This document shows positions 39,269-47,090 of a stretch of 64,000 bases of DNA, in pieces. Under the pieces are notes generated by a model that saw only the letters and a program-made list of their open reading frames with translations, had not been told where the DNA came from and did not search any database. The stretch lies in the IMG/VR virus record IMGVR_UViG_3300036780_000414, positions 1 through 64,000 of that record; one strand, given 5' to 3'. Source of the stretch: a virus. The number at the start of each line of letters is the position of its first letter. The first letter of the stretch is position 1. A program made the position numbers and the translations under genes.

Positions 39269-39471
39269 GGTCGCTTGTACCTCCGGTCATAGAACAGGGT
39301 GTCGCCTTCGAGGCGCGGCAGCGGGCCGGCGGCCGGGTCGGACAGCTCCCAGCCTGACTCGGTGAGCCGGGGGTAGCCGGGCGGGCACTTATTACCGTCG
39401 TCGCAGACATGGCCTGCGTAGTCGAACCCGCCGGGGCACGTCCTGCGGCTGGACTCGTCGGTGTCACGCAT
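39265..39471 (-). CDS. Small Cys-containing protein, unknown
   Basis: 68 residues from ATG at 39471, which lies within the end of the upstream gene; the longer frame overlaps that gene throughout and was rejected. Contains RRTCPGGFDYAGHVCDDGNK followed by CPPGYPR, a possible metal site. Function unknown. Confidence 0.6.
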   Translation of the reverse strand: MRDTDESSRRTCPGGFDYAGHVCDDGNKCPPGYPRLTESGWELSDPAAGPLPRLEGDTLFYDRRYKRP

Positions 39472-39706
39472 CGGTGGCTGCCTCCCTGTTGGTTTCGGCC
39501 GGGACTGCGGCCCGCCTGTCGAGTGCGATCTTCGTGAACAGGCCGACCGAACCGCCCATCGTGCGGAAGTCGGTGAGCGCCACCCACTCGTCGTCGGACA
39601 GCGGCCGGGGGTTGGGTGCCTCGCAGCGGACGCATACCGGGGTGCGCAGGCCAGGTGCACCGTAGACACTGAACCAATGCCGCCGGCCGTACTTGCAGCC
39701 GCTCAT
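39464..39706 (-). CDS. Small zinc-ribbon-like protein
   Basis: 80 residues from the ATG overlapping the upstream stop (ATGA). Contains SGCKYGRRHWFSVYG and VCVRCEAPNPRPLSDDEW; the C-x2-C with the first Cys could bind zinc. C-terminal helical. Function unknown. Confidence 0.62.
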   Translation of the reverse strand: MSGCKYGRRHWFSVYGAPGLRTPVCVRCEAPNPRPLSDDEWVALTDFRTMGGSVGLFTKIALDRRAAVPAETNREAATDA

Positions 39707-40023
39707 GACTGCGGCCCGGTGTGCTCGCACGGGCACAGCGCGTCGGCCAGTGAGTTTCCGGGGAACAGCCTCGCTGAGCACCCGTGCTCTTTGTGCAGCG
39801 ACCAGAGGTGCCAGCACGCCTCGCAGTTCGTAGCGCTAGGCTGGCTGGCCCTCTCGTCAGCGCGGATCATCGGCTCGATCGCCTCGACGATCGCACGGGC
39901 GATCGCCATGCGCTCGCTCAGCGGCACGAACCACTCATCGCCGGACATCATCTCGCTGAGCTTGTTGAAAGCGACCGCGTTGACGCGGTACCCGATGCTG
40001 GCCGGGTCGACGGTGCCGCTCAC
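39703..40023 (-). CDS. Small protein with C-terminal Cys cluster
   Basis: 106 residues from GTG overlapping the upstream stop (GTGA). Helical middle (RMAIARAIVEAIEPMIRADE), then NCEACWHLWSLHKEHGCS and LCPCEHTGPQS, at least five Cys and several His, so zinc binding is likely. Function unknown. Confidence 0.65.
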   Translation of the reverse strand: MSGTVDPASIGYRVNAVAFNKLSEMMSGDEWFVPLSERMAIARAIVEAIEPMIRADERASQPSATNCEACWHLWSLHKEHGCSARLFPGNSLADALCPCEHTGPQS

Positions 40024-40319
40024 GGGTCCCACCCATGTCCTTGCTCGATCTTGATCCGGGCGAGGAGCCCGGCATCCAGCGCCTGGCCCCAGTACAGGCG
40101 GACACCCGCCTGCACGATGGTCCGGCCGGGTTGCCGGCAAGCGTCGTGGACCTCGTAAGCCCAGCGGCATGCCCCGTCCTTGTAGACCTTCAGCCGGAAC
40201 CTGCACCAGGTGCCGCCGAATGCGATCCGCACATTCGGGTCACCCGCTCGCAGCGGCACGCGCACGTTCACGGTGAACGGCATGTCCGGCAGCAGGTGCG
40301 CCAGCGGGTCGTCAGCCAT
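40020..40319 (-). CDS. Small protein, unknown
   Basis: 99 residues. Beta-rich: MPFTVNVRVPLRAGDPNVRI, WCRFRLKVYKDGACRWAYEV, then RTIVQAGVRLYWGQALDAGL. Starts inside the end of the upstream gene (8-base overlap). No motif recognised. Confidence 0.65.
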   Translation of the reverse strand: MADDPLAHLLPDMPFTVNVRVPLRAGDPNVRIAFGGTWCRFRLKVYKDGACRWAYEVHDACRQPGRTIVQAGVRLYWGQALDAGLLARIKIEQGHGWDP

Positions 40320-40521
40320 TGGTGGCCTCCGGGGTGCCGCTGAGCGTCTTGAGGTAGCCGCCCATTGTGGTCACCGCCTTGATGTCCTGGTCGCCTGGTA
40401 CGCCGGACTCGCGGGCGGCTTGCACCCATTCGGCCACGTCGTCCAGCTTCAGCCGCTGGTGCGCGTAGTCAGGAGCTGGCACCATCGTGACCGGCTCAGG
40501 CTTCGGCTTCTTGATCGGCAT
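40312..40521 (-). CDS. Small protein, unknown
   Basis: 69 residues from ATG at 40521, overlapping the upstream stop by one base. Starts MPIKKPKPEPVTMVPAPDYA, then helical DDVAEWVQAARESGVPGDQD. The longer frame is a shadow of the upstream gene. Confidence 0.62.
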   Translation of the reverse strand: MPIKKPKPEPVTMVPAPDYAHQRLKLDDVAEWVQAARESGVPGDQDIKAVTTMGGYLKTLSGTPEATNG

Positions 40522-40928
40522 CAGGGGGTCATCCCGTCTACTTCGGTCTTGATGCAGGCCGGGCAGTCCACCTTGCCGGTGCCGGGCAGCCCGTTGATCG
40601 GGTGGCCGCACCAGGTGACCGGCGGGATGACCGCGCCTTTCGCCGGGGTGACCAGCCGGTGCACCTGTCCGCCTGCCTGCCCGGTCGGGTGGTCGGTGTA
40701 CGGCACCGACATGACATGGCCGTCGTACTTGCGCCACATCTGGGTGGTCTTCTCCCACAGGCTCGACCCGCGCGGCCCTGAGCACTGGAGGAACGCGGTG
40801 AACGCTTTCAGGTGGCCCTGCTCATTGTCCGGTACGGGGATGTCAGCCATGCCCTCTACGATCGACGGGCGCAGCGGCGTATTGATGTCATCCAGGCCCA
40901 GCCAGTGCTTGATCTCAGCCTCAGTCAC
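40521..40928 (-). CDS. Small protein with zinc-site-like C-terminus
   Basis: 135 residues from GTG. Helical N-terminus (TEAEIKHWLGLDDI), middle FTAFLQCSGPRGSSLWEKTT, C-terminus TWCGHPINGLPGTGKVDCPA followed by C, giving C-x-H...C-x2-C. Overlaps the neighbour upstream by 8 bases. Function unknown. Confidence 0.65.
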   Translation of the reverse strand: MTEAEIKHWLGLDDINTPLRPSIVEGMADIPVPDNEQGHLKAFTAFLQCSGPRGSSLWEKTTQMWRKYDGHVMSVPYTDHPTGQAGGQVHRLVTPAKGAVIPPVTWCGHPINGLPGTGKVDCPACIKTEVDGMTP

Positions 40929-41115
40929 CGCTTCGCGCTCCTGCCTCGGGCGGCTCCACGGCTTCTACTGTGATGTGCAGGCTGCCGGTCTGCCGGTAGG
41001 TTTCGTACTCGGCGGCGGTCATGTAGATGCGGCCGCGCACGTCAACCGCCGTCATGCCCTCATATGGCCCCATGTCGCAGTAGAAAGCTGAGCTGTAGTC
41101 CAGCTTCGCGTTCAT
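40921..41115 (-). CDS. Small protein, paralogue of 41134-41481
   Basis: 64 residues, ATG after GAGAGAGGGAAAG. Shares the order FYCDMGPYEG, RGRIYMTAAEYETY, GSLHITVEAV with YFCDAGQHQG, RGTAYMTTDEHADA, GGLTVTVQPA of the next gene. Two adjacent copies show tandem duplication; this copy lacks the C-terminal extension. Confidence 0.68.
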   Translation of the reverse strand: MNAKLDYSSAFYCDMGPYEGMTAVDVRGRIYMTAAEYETYRQTGSLHITVEAVEPPEAGARSGD

Positions 41116-41133
41116 GATCTTTCCCTCTCTCAG

Positions 41134-41481
41134 TTAGCCGGCGGGGGCTTCCAGGTACGCGGTGAACTTGACCTGAGCGCCGGCCCGGTACTCGTCAAGC
41201 TGCGCGGGGGTTAGAAGCGCGACTACCAGCGCTGCCACGCCGTAGCTGCCGTCCTCGTAGAGGGCGGCAGGGTCAGCGGCCTCATAGCGTGCCGGCAGTT
41301 CCGTGCGCTCCCCCGGCCCGGCTGGCTGCACGGTGACGGTCAGGCCGCCGTTCCGGGTGGCGTCGGCGTGCTCGTCGGTGGTCATGTACGCGGTGCCCCG
41401 GAACTGGCGTGCCAGCTGCCCCTGGTGCTGTCCGGCGTCGCAGAAGTACGGCTCCGGCATGAACTCAAAGCTGGTATCCAC
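41134..41481 (-). CDS. Small protein, paralogue of 40921-41115, extended
   Basis: 115 residues from GTG after GAGAGAGGAGAGC. Residues 1-58 align with the paralogue downstream; residues 60-115 are an extra alpha/beta part (YGVAALVVALLTPAQLDEYR). Has its own start-associated tract, so it is translated independently. Function unknown. Confidence 0.68.
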   Translation of the reverse strand: MDTSFEFMPEPYFCDAGQHQGQLARQFRGTAYMTTDEHADATRNGGLTVTVQPAGPGERTELPARYEAADPAALYEDGSYGVAALVVALLTPAQLDEYRAGAQVKFTAYLEAPAG

Positions 41482-41494
41482 GTGCTCTCCTCTC

Positions 41495-41983
41495 TCAAGA
41501 GCCGACGGGTTCGATCTCAGCTAGGACCGACCCGTACGGCGGGGTTCCGTCCAGGCGGCCCCCCTCTTCGTCTTCTTCTCCGGGCTTGCTGGCGATGTAG
41601 TCCAGGTACAGGCGGTCGCCCGGCTGGCCGGGGACGTGCCGGTTCAGCCATTCCGCCTGCTGTACCTCGCCCTTGAACCGCTTGACCGCTGTCTCGATCA
41701 CGGCGGCGGCGGACTTGAACTGAGCCGGGCCGTCGCCCTCGAAGCTGCTGGCCGCGTACCTGTTGAACCGTTCCCTGGTCCAGTCGGCGTCCACGTTCCA
41801 TTCTGCCTGCGGGGGGATCTCGTGCCCTTCGTCGCACGTCAGCTTGCCGCGCGCCGACGGGGCGTTGTAGTGGGTGCCGCCGTGGCACGATCGCGGGTGC
41901 GGTCCTTCCACGCGGCCCTGGTAGTGGGTGGCGCCGGGCACTACCGCGCCGTAGTGCATGATCTTCAGCACGTAGTCGGTCAC
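41495..41983 (-). CDS. Protein of unknown function, Cys/His-containing
   Basis: 162 residues from GTG overlapping the upstream stop (GTGA); the longer frame is a shadow. Contains SCHGGTHYNAPSARGKLTCD, a helical FKSAAAVIETAVKRFKGEVQ and an acidic C-terminus. Two Cys and several His might bind metal. Confidence 0.63.
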   Translation of the reverse strand: MTDYVLKIMHYGAVVPGATHYQGRVEGPHPRSCHGGTHYNAPSARGKLTCDEGHEIPPQAEWNVDADWTRERFNRYAASSFEGDGPAQFKSAAAVIETAVKRFKGEVQQAEWLNRHVPGQPGDRLYLDYIASKPGEEDEEGGRLDGTPPYGSVLAEIEPVGS

Positions 41984-42231
41984 AGCAGAACCTGGTACGT
42001 GTAGTGCTCCACGGCGTTCTCGTCCCGCCAGGTCAGCTTGTCGGTGGACACGGCAATCACCGCGTAGTCGATCGGCCCGACGCCGCTGGGCAGCTTCACC
42101 CAGTTCCCGGCCTTGACCTTCCGGCGCTGCTGCTCGGTGCTGCTGCGCGTGCCCTCCATTGACAGGGTGCGGCTGAACGGCAGGCCGGACACCCTGATCG
42201 TCCCGCCGCTCGGCGTCATCATCTCGATCAT
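41980..42231 (-). CDS. Small beta-rich protein, unknown
   Basis: 83 residues; ATG after GACAGGAAAGAAGCAGC. Beta-like throughout: GGTIRVSGLPFSRTLSMEGT, KVKAGNWVKLPSGVGPIDYA. First gene of the transcript from the promoter at 42265. Confidence 0.65.
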   Translation of the reverse strand: MIEMMTPSGGTIRVSGLPFSRTLSMEGTRSSTEQQRRKVKAGNWVKLPSGVGPIDYAVIAVSTDKLTWRDENAVEHYTYQVLL

Positions 42232-42264
42232 TGCTGCTTCTTTCCTGTCGTCTCTCACACCACC

Positions 42265-42291
42265 ATTGTACCGCATACATGTGTGGAGTAC
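42265..42291 (-). promoter_or_regulatory. Leftward promoter element, strong copy
   Basis: On the - strand CACATGTA-TGCGG-TACAAT, then GGTGGTGTGAGAG. One mismatch in the box, exact spacer, good -10. It feeds the run of genes from 42231 leftward. Confidence 0.75.
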
Positions 42292-42311
42292 GGTGGGCTT
42301 CGGTGCCTGGC

Positions 42312-42542
42312 TCACCGGATGTCGTGGCGCTCGCGAACGTCAGCGGTACCGTGCTTGTAGAAGCGGTCCATGACGTCGAACAGCAGGTCGTAGACCTCAC
42401 CGCCGGGCAGGGTCATCTCCACGGTGCCCTGCTCGCGGATGCGCGGGTCGGTGCCGTTGTCGACCAGCCAGCGCTTGAGGCGGGCGTCGTTGCTGTTCCC
42501 GGCCGGGTAGTCGCGGTCGTCTTCGGGTGCTGGCGCGTTCAT
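42312..42542 (-). CDS. Small protein, unknown
   Basis: 76 residues from the ATG overlapping the upstream stop (ATGA). Contains NDARLKRWLVDNGTDPRIRE and TLPGGEVYDLLFDVMDRFYK. Its end abuts the promoter at 42265. Confidence 0.62.
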   Translation of the reverse strand: MNAPAPEDDRDYPAGNSNDARLKRWLVDNGTDPRIREQGTVEMTLPGGEVYDLLFDVMDRFYKHGTADVRERHDIR

Positions 42543-42754
42543 CCGCCGCCCCCGTTGAATACCTGCTCCTTGGGGTGGGTGCACGCCGGGTCGAGGCAGC
42601 AGTACCGGCCCGGTGCGGGCAGCGGCATGCCGGGGTAAGCAGCCCACATCATCTCCCCGTGCCGCTCAGCGCACGCCGCCCCGTCGACGCAGCGGAACAC
42701 ACCCGGCCGGATCTCCTTGACCTCGCGGATGGTGTTGCACCAATAGCACCTCAC
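42539..42754 (-). CDS. Zinc-finger-like small protein
   Basis: 71 residues from GTG with GAGG ten bases upstream, five bases after the upstream stop. Cys pairs: CYWCNT, FRCVDGAACAERH, RYCCLDPACTH. Seven or more Cys and several His point to two zinc sites. Function unknown. Confidence 0.65.
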   Translation of the reverse strand: MRCYWCNTIREVKEIRPGVFRCVDGAACAERHGEMMWAAYPGMPLPAPGRYCCLDPACTHPKEQVFNGGGG

Positions 42755-42759
42755 CGGGT

Positions 42760-43779
42760 CTACCTCGCCAGCTTGAATACGGTCTTGTCGGATGCGCGCA
42801 GCGGCAGCCCGTCCGGTCCCTTGAGGTACGCGCGGACCCAGGTGAGTTCCTGGGCGCACGCGGTGCAGTGCTTGCCCGTGCCGGATGCGATGGCATGGTG
42901 CCCGTCTGCGGGGCGTTCCTGGTGCCGGTAGTGGCCCTGGACCGGCCAGCGGCAGGAGTAGAACCTGGTGGAGGACTGCCCGTCGCCCGGCTCGGTGACC
43001 CCCGTGATGCGGCGCAGCAGCACCACGCGGACTTCCGCGTGCCTGATCGACTTCTGCGCCCGCTTCCTGGTGCCGACAGGTATACCGCGCTTCTCGCTGC
43101 TGGTGATCTCCATCCCCAGGTATATCCACAGCAGGTGGATAAGCCCGAGGAACGACGCCGTGGACTCATGATCGGCGGGGTTGCGCGGCTTCGAGAACCG
43201 CAGGCCGAACGGCATCAGGGTGGTATGCGTCAGCACCAGCGGGCCTAGCTGGCTGGTGGCCCGCTCACCAGCGGTGGTGTCGGTGTCGTGCCGCCACAGT
43301 GACATCCGCGCGCACGGCAGCAGGTGCTCGCCGCCGTCGTTGCTCCACGTTTCGGTGAATTCCCATGACAGGGCGCGGGCCAGGAACCCGCCGTCGCTGG
43401 TGCCGATCCGCCACGGGTCGTCCAGCCACGCGAACCCCGCCGGGGAGGGGATCTCCCGCTCGTCGATGTGGTCGATGTCCCTCATGGCGTTGTCGTAGGT
43501 GGCCCGCATGTCAGCGACCATGCCGGCGGTCACCTGGTACGTCACCGCCTTGGCCAGGCCCCGGCCGAGCAGCCTCGCCAGCTGGCCCCCGTGCTCAACG
43601 GTGGGGATCACGTCGGGGCCTTGCGGGATGACCGGGTAGAACGACATTGTGTAGCCGTGGTCGGACAGGTTCCGCTGCATGTGGTAGCGGATGAAGTCAG
43701 CCAGGTCCGCGGACGGGCACTGCATCCGGCTGGCCAGCTGCGCGTGGACGTTCAGCACGCCGACCGGGTTCAGGTTCAC
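42760..43779 (-). CDS. Conserved actinobacterial-type protein, function unknown
   Basis: 339 residues from GTG (GTGA overlap). Middle contains a hydrophobic, possibly membrane-peripheral helix (FLGLIHLLWIYLGMEITSSE) and RIGTSDGGFLARALSWEF. The C-terminus (RWPVQGHYRHQ ... TWVRAYLKGPDGLPLRASDK) matches a short ending I associate with many actinobacterial proteins of mobile elements, whose role is not known. Largest unknown gene of this region. Confidence 0.65.
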   Translation of the reverse strand: MNLNPVGVLNVHAQLASRMQCPSADLADFIRYHMQRNLSDHGYTMSFYPVIPQGPDVIPTVEHGGQLARLLGRGLAKAVTYQVTAGMVADMRATYDNAMRDIDHIDEREIPSPAGFAWLDDPWRIGTSDGGFLARALSWEFTETWSNDGGEHLLPCARMSLWRHDTDTTAGERATSQLGPLVLTHTTLMPFGLRFSKPRNPADHESTASFLGLIHLLWIYLGMEITSSEKRGIPVGTRKRAQKSIRHAEVRVVLLRRITGVTEPGDGQSSTRFYSCRWPVQGHYRHQERPADGHHAIASGTGKHCTACAQELTWVRAYLKGPDGLPLRASDKTVFKLAR

Positions 43780-44060
43780 AGGATCTGCCTCAGGTTGAGT
43801 ACCAGCGCCCAGATGGCTTCCGGCGGGTACCGGAGGCTGATCCAGTACTCCCTGACTTTCCGCTTGTACTCGGGGGCCTGCTTGCGGTAGCCGGTGACCT
43901 TGACTTCGATCACGTCACCGCGATGGCCGCTGTCCTCGGACAGGATCACCGTCAGGCCGGTCGCGACGACGGTTGTCACCGGCCCGCTGTAGTACTCGAT
44001 CTGCTCCGTGTCGTCCAGCTCAGCGGTGACTTTCCGGTAGCGGTGCACGCTGGTCTTCAC
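43776..44060 (-). CDS. Small beta-rich protein, unknown
   Basis: 94 residues from GTG after GAGGG. Strand-rich EYYSGPVTTVVATGLTVILS, DVIEVKVTGYRKQAPEYKRK, then REYWISLRYPPEAIWALVLN. Coupled to the next gene by GTGA. Confidence 0.63.
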   Translation of the reverse strand: MKTSVHRYRKVTAELDDTEQIEYYSGPVTTVVATGLTVILSEDSGHRGDVIEVKVTGYRKQAPEYKRKVREYWISLRYPPEAIWALVLNLRQIL

Positions 44061-44063
44061 CGC

Positions 44064-44462
44064 TCAGCCCTCCCGGCTGGTGTGCCAGCTGAGCCCGTGC
44101 GGGTGCTGCGGCTCACGGCACCCGCACAGCTGCACCTCACCGATCGCGAGGCTGGCGGGGACGCTGAACAGCGGCTGAAGCCGGTACCTTCGGGTGATCT
44201 CCCCGCCCTTGTCGGCCGGGTAGATGTCGCACCAGTTGCCGGCACCGAAGATCTCGATCACCCTGGCGCGGGCCTGCGCGGCGGTGTCCGCGAGGATCAC
44301 CGCGCAGAACTTCCCGAGTGGCAGGCCACCCAGCTCGGGGGCGGCCAGCTGCACGCGCCCGCTGCGGAGCACGTGGTCACCGCCGAACGTGACAATCCAC
44401 TGCGTCTCCGGCAGCTCGGGTTTCGCTGGCCCGCGATCGGGGCTCGGGTAGTAAGCGACCAT
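44064..44462 (-). CDS. Protein of unknown function
   Basis: 132 residues; ATG after GAGAGAGGGAGAAC. Contains QWIVTFGGDHVLRSGRVQLA, an alpha/beta part VILADTAAQARARVIEIFGA, and GEVQLCGCREPQHPHGLSWH at the end (Cys/His cluster). No family recognised. Confidence 0.65.
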   Translation of the reverse strand: MVAYYPSPDRGPAKPELPETQWIVTFGGDHVLRSGRVQLAAPELGGLPLGKFCAVILADTAAQARARVIEIFGAGNWCDIYPADKGGEITRRYRLQPLFSVPASLAIGEVQLCGCREPQHPHGLSWHTSREG

Positions 44463-44485
44463 CGTGTTCTCCCTCTCTCCAGGGT

Positions 44486-44776
44486 CTACTGCGGGCCAGG
44501 GAGCCCGGCGGCGAAGCACAGCGCCATGATGACCTGCTGCCGGCTCGGTACGGTCCCCGCCGGGAAGCGAGTCAGGGTGACAGCCTCCGTGCACTGCCAC
44601 AGTGTCTGCCCGATCGCGCTCATCTGCGGGGCCACCACGATCGACCGGGCGTCCTCCCAGGTGACCGGATCCGGGTTGCGGATGCACGCCGTCAGGCGTT
44701 TCTTGATGCCCGTCCCCAGCTCCCGGCCGGTCTCACGCTCGAACTGGGGCCAGGTGAACGGCAGCCCGTCAGACAT
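44486..44776 (-). CDS. Small helical protein, unknown
   Basis: 96 residues; ATG at 44776 after GAGAGAGGAAGACG, inside the end of the upstream gene. Contains WPQFERETGRELGTGIKKRL, VAPQMSAIGQTLWQCTEAVT. No motif recognised. Confidence 0.65.
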   Translation of the reverse strand: MSDGLPFTWPQFERETGRELGTGIKKRLTACIRNPDPVTWEDARSIVVAPQMSAIGQTLWQCTEAVTLTRFPAGTVPSRQQVIMALCFAAGLPGPQ

Positions 44777-45200
44777 CGGCGTCTTCCTCTCTCTCATCGG
44801 CCGCCCGACGCCGGGCGATGATCTTCATCAGGTACCGCGCTCTCGCGCGGGCGTCTGGGCCAGGGTCTCCCAGGTCCCGCCTGCCGTGCTCAGCTGCCTC
44901 AGCCCCGCTGGCGAACAGCGGCACCGGGGACTGGTAGTCGAATACGGCCGGGTCAATGTCACGCCCGTGCAGCCGCATCGCGAGGTTGTTATCCATGTCG
45001 TGGGTGCCGACCCATCCGGCGCACAGCAGGTCAGGGGTCGAATGGCAGTGGAACAAGCTGAATGCGCCGACGGTTGCCTGCTCGCCCGTCTCCCCGTCGT
45101 ACTGGGGTAGCTTGTCGTATTCGCTGGCCGCCCAGATGCCCGATGGCACATCCTTCCGGTACGGGCAGGACGGGCACGGGCGGGGGCGCACGGTGGTCAT
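44769..45200 (-). CDS. DUF6283 family protein
   Basis: 143 residues. The start RPRPCPSCPYRKDVPSGIWA, then EYDKLPQYDGETGEQ, FHCHST and LLCAGWVGTHD are the hallmarks of DUF6283, an actinobacterial and actinophage family with likely zinc ligands Cys9, Cys12, Cys52 and Cys60. Function unknown. C-terminal half helical and basic (RARARYLMKIIARRRAADER). Confidence 0.75.
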   Translation of the reverse strand: MTTVRPRPCPSCPYRKDVPSGIWAASEYDKLPQYDGETGEQATVGAFSLFHCHSTPDLLCAGWVGTHDMDNNLAMRLHGRDIDPAVFDYQSPVPLFASGAEAAEHGRRDLGDPGPDARARARYLMKIIARRRAADEREEDADV

Positions 45201-45204
45201 CGTG

Positions 45205-45651
45205 TCACCATCCGGCTGACCGTGAGATGCGGCGGATGACGTGCGCGGTGAACGCGTCCCGGTCAGCGCCGTTGCGCAGCTTCTTGGCGAGCTCCACCAG
45301 CGGGTCCAGCAGCTCGTCCAGCGGGTCGGTGCCCTTAGCTTTCCGCTCGGCGGCTTTACGGGCGAGGTAGGTCTCGGCTGCGATCTCCTCAGCCCGCCAT
45401 GCTTGCAGCAGCTCAGGGTCGGTCTCCCGGCCGGTGTAGGACTGCGGGCCGTAGATCCCGCTGAGCGTACCGTCAGTGTGCTCGATCTTGAACTCGTACT
45501 TGCCGCCGATCGGGTGGCTGCTACGGCCGATTAGGTAGGTGAGGGTGCCTTCGCTGTCCATCCACCCGACGACGCGCTTACCGCTGCTGCCGACCCGCGC
45601 GCCGACGCACGTCCACGTCTCAGTGACCGGCTCAGGCGTGGTCACGGCCAC
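45205..45651 (-). CDS. Protein of unknown function
   Basis: 148 residues from GTG. N-terminal beta part (TWTCVGARVGSSGKRVVGWM, GKYEFKIEHTDGTLSGIYGP), then a helical, charged part (EEIAAETYLARKAAERKAKG, LDPLVELAKKLRNGADRDAF). No family recognised. Overlaps the upstream gene by ten bases. Confidence 0.63.
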   Translation of the reverse strand: MAVTTPEPVTETWTCVGARVGSSGKRVVGWMDSEGTLTYLIGRSSHPIGGKYEFKIEHTDGTLSGIYGPQSYTGRETDPELLQAWRAEEIAAETYLARKAAERKAKGTDPLDELLDPLVELAKKLRNGADRDAFTAHVIRRISRSAGW

Positions 45652-45998
45652 TGGCTCCCCGCCTCGAACGCGGTACGCCGCCCGGCATCCTCATCGGGCA
45701 GGCTCTGCACCGCCCACTGGCCGACCCGCTGGCCGTTGTCGTCCATGATCCCGCTGCTTAGCAGCGTGCCTCTGAGCATCGGCTCCTCCACGTCCTGGCC
45801 TGCGGGCGGCGCGACGGTGACCATGCCCAGCTCATCGCGGACACCTTGGAACAAGGCGGTCAGCTCTGCGTCCTCGGCTGCCTCCGGGTGCCGTTCGATC
45901 AGCTTGGCCCGGAGTGCTTCGAGCCGCCCGATCGCCCAGGCGGGGTTCCAGTCAGCATTGGGGACCGCTGTGGTAGCTGGCTGCGGGTCAGCGCTCAT
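45642..45998 (-). CDS. Protein of unknown function
   Basis: 118 residues from ATG at 45998, inside the end of the upstream gene. Helical WAIGRLEALRAKLIERHPEA, ELTALFQGVRDELGMVTVAP; C-terminal LPDEDAGRRTAFEAGSQWP. The longer frame is a shadow. Confidence 0.63.
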   Translation of the reverse strand: MSADPQPATTAVPNADWNPAWAIGRLEALRAKLIERHPEAAEDAELTALFQGVRDELGMVTVAPPAGQDVEEPMLRGTLLSSGIMDDNGQRVGQWAVQSLPDEDAGRRTAFEAGSQWP

Positions 45999-46554
45999 CG
46001 TCGTTGTCCTCTCCCAGGTAGGGGTCTGCGCAGACCTGGTACTGGCCGAACACCAGCGTCTCGCCGCTGCGGCAGGTGGTGTCAGCGTCGAACGTGACGA
46101 CCCGGCCGAACTTGTCGAGCCAGAAGCGGTCATACTTGGCGTCGTTTGCGGTGAACAGCGCCTCGGGTACCAGGCCGATCAGCCCGGAGTCGACCAGGTA
46201 CTCACCGCCGTGCTGATCGGTGCCGTTGTCAGAGCCGAACGCGTTGAACGCGAGCACCTGCACGCTGCGGGCTACGCCGACCGGCTTGGCGTCGAACATG
46301 CCCGCGTCCTCGATCAGCAGCGGCCACTCGGATTCGGGTACCGCGTAGCAGGGGTCACCGAGGAAGTAGGTGCCGGGCGGTACCCGCACCTCCCAGTCGG
46401 TGGGCTTGTACGTCATCGGGGCGGGCAGCGCGAGCACGCCGAGCCCGGCGTTCCAGCCGCGCTGGTAGTCGTTCTCCGGGTGGCTGTAGGGGTTGGGCCG
46501 GGAGTGGCTGGCGTAGTCTCTGGCCTGCTTGACACCCGTGTCGTAGTCGTTCAC
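45988..46554 (-). CDS. Conserved-type phage protein with GDPCY motif
   Basis: 188 residues from GTG, start context GAGAGAGGGACAGCGTA, and TAGTG overlap with the upstream stop. Contains VPPGTYFLGDPCYAVPESEW, VLAFNAFGSDNGTDQHGGEY and LVDSGLIGLVPEAL, a beta-rich arrangement that I recall in other phage proteins carrying GDPCY; function is not known. Acidic C-terminus. Confidence 0.65.
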   Translation of the reverse strand: MNDYDTGVKQARDYASHSRPNPYSHPENDYQRGWNAGLGVLALPAPMTYKPTDWEVRVPPGTYFLGDPCYAVPESEWPLLIEDAGMFDAKPVGVARSVQVLAFNAFGSDNGTDQHGGEYLVDSGLIGLVPEALFTANDAKYDRFWLDKFGRVVTFDADTTCRSGETLVFGQYQVCADPYLGEDNDDER

Positions 46555-47090
46555 TACGCTGTCCCTCTCTCGGTGTCGAGCTGCTGGCCGGTGCGTGACT
46601 CGGGGCACTGGTAGCAGCGGTAGGTGGCGTCCGGGTGGTGGCCGCCGCTGCTGACCAGCTCCCAGCGGTGCGGTTCGGCGCTGGTGCCGTGGGCGGGTGT
46701 CCAGGTGCAGGTGGCGTACCGGGTCCAGTGGACGAAATGGCTGCTGGCCCCGGTGTTGTGCGCGTGCTGCATCGCGTACGGGAGGACATGATGGTGGGTG
46801 GTCATGTGGTCGAGCCACAGCGGCTCATCCCACGCTGCGGTCAGGTCGCATGCGGCCTCAGCGTCGTCGTGGTCAACCTCGATCGCGCTGTACCCCTGGC
46901 TGCGCAGGTGCGCGGTCAGCTGCCCGGCGGTGCCGGTGAACGTCTCATCGGGGCCGGCTCCCGCGTGGTTGGCGTGGCTCTCGGTGCTGACGCAGGCCAG
47001 CCCCTCGACGCCGTGCGTGACGTGCGTGTCGTAGTACCAGGTGCGCGTGCCTGCTGGCACCTGGTGCTTGAACTTGAACTGCTCGCTCAT
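46554..47090 (-). CDS. Protein of unknown function, Trp/His-rich
   Basis: 178 residues, ATG after GAGAGAGGGTGAGG. Rich in His and Trp (LDHMTTHHHVLPYAMQHAHN, FVHWTRYATCTWTPAHG), with a C-terminal YRCYQCPESRTG. Expressed from the promoter at 47114, which is embedded in the end of the HerA-like gene. Confidence 0.65.
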   Translation of the reverse strand: MSEQFKFKHQVPAGTRTWYYDTHVTHGVEGLACVSTESHANHAGAGPDETFTGTAGQLTAHLRSQGYSAIEVDHDDAEAACDLTAAWDEPLWLDHMTTHHHVLPYAMQHAHNTGASSHFVHWTRYATCTWTPAHGTSAEPHRWELVSSGGHHPDATYRCYQCPESRTGQQLDTERGTA

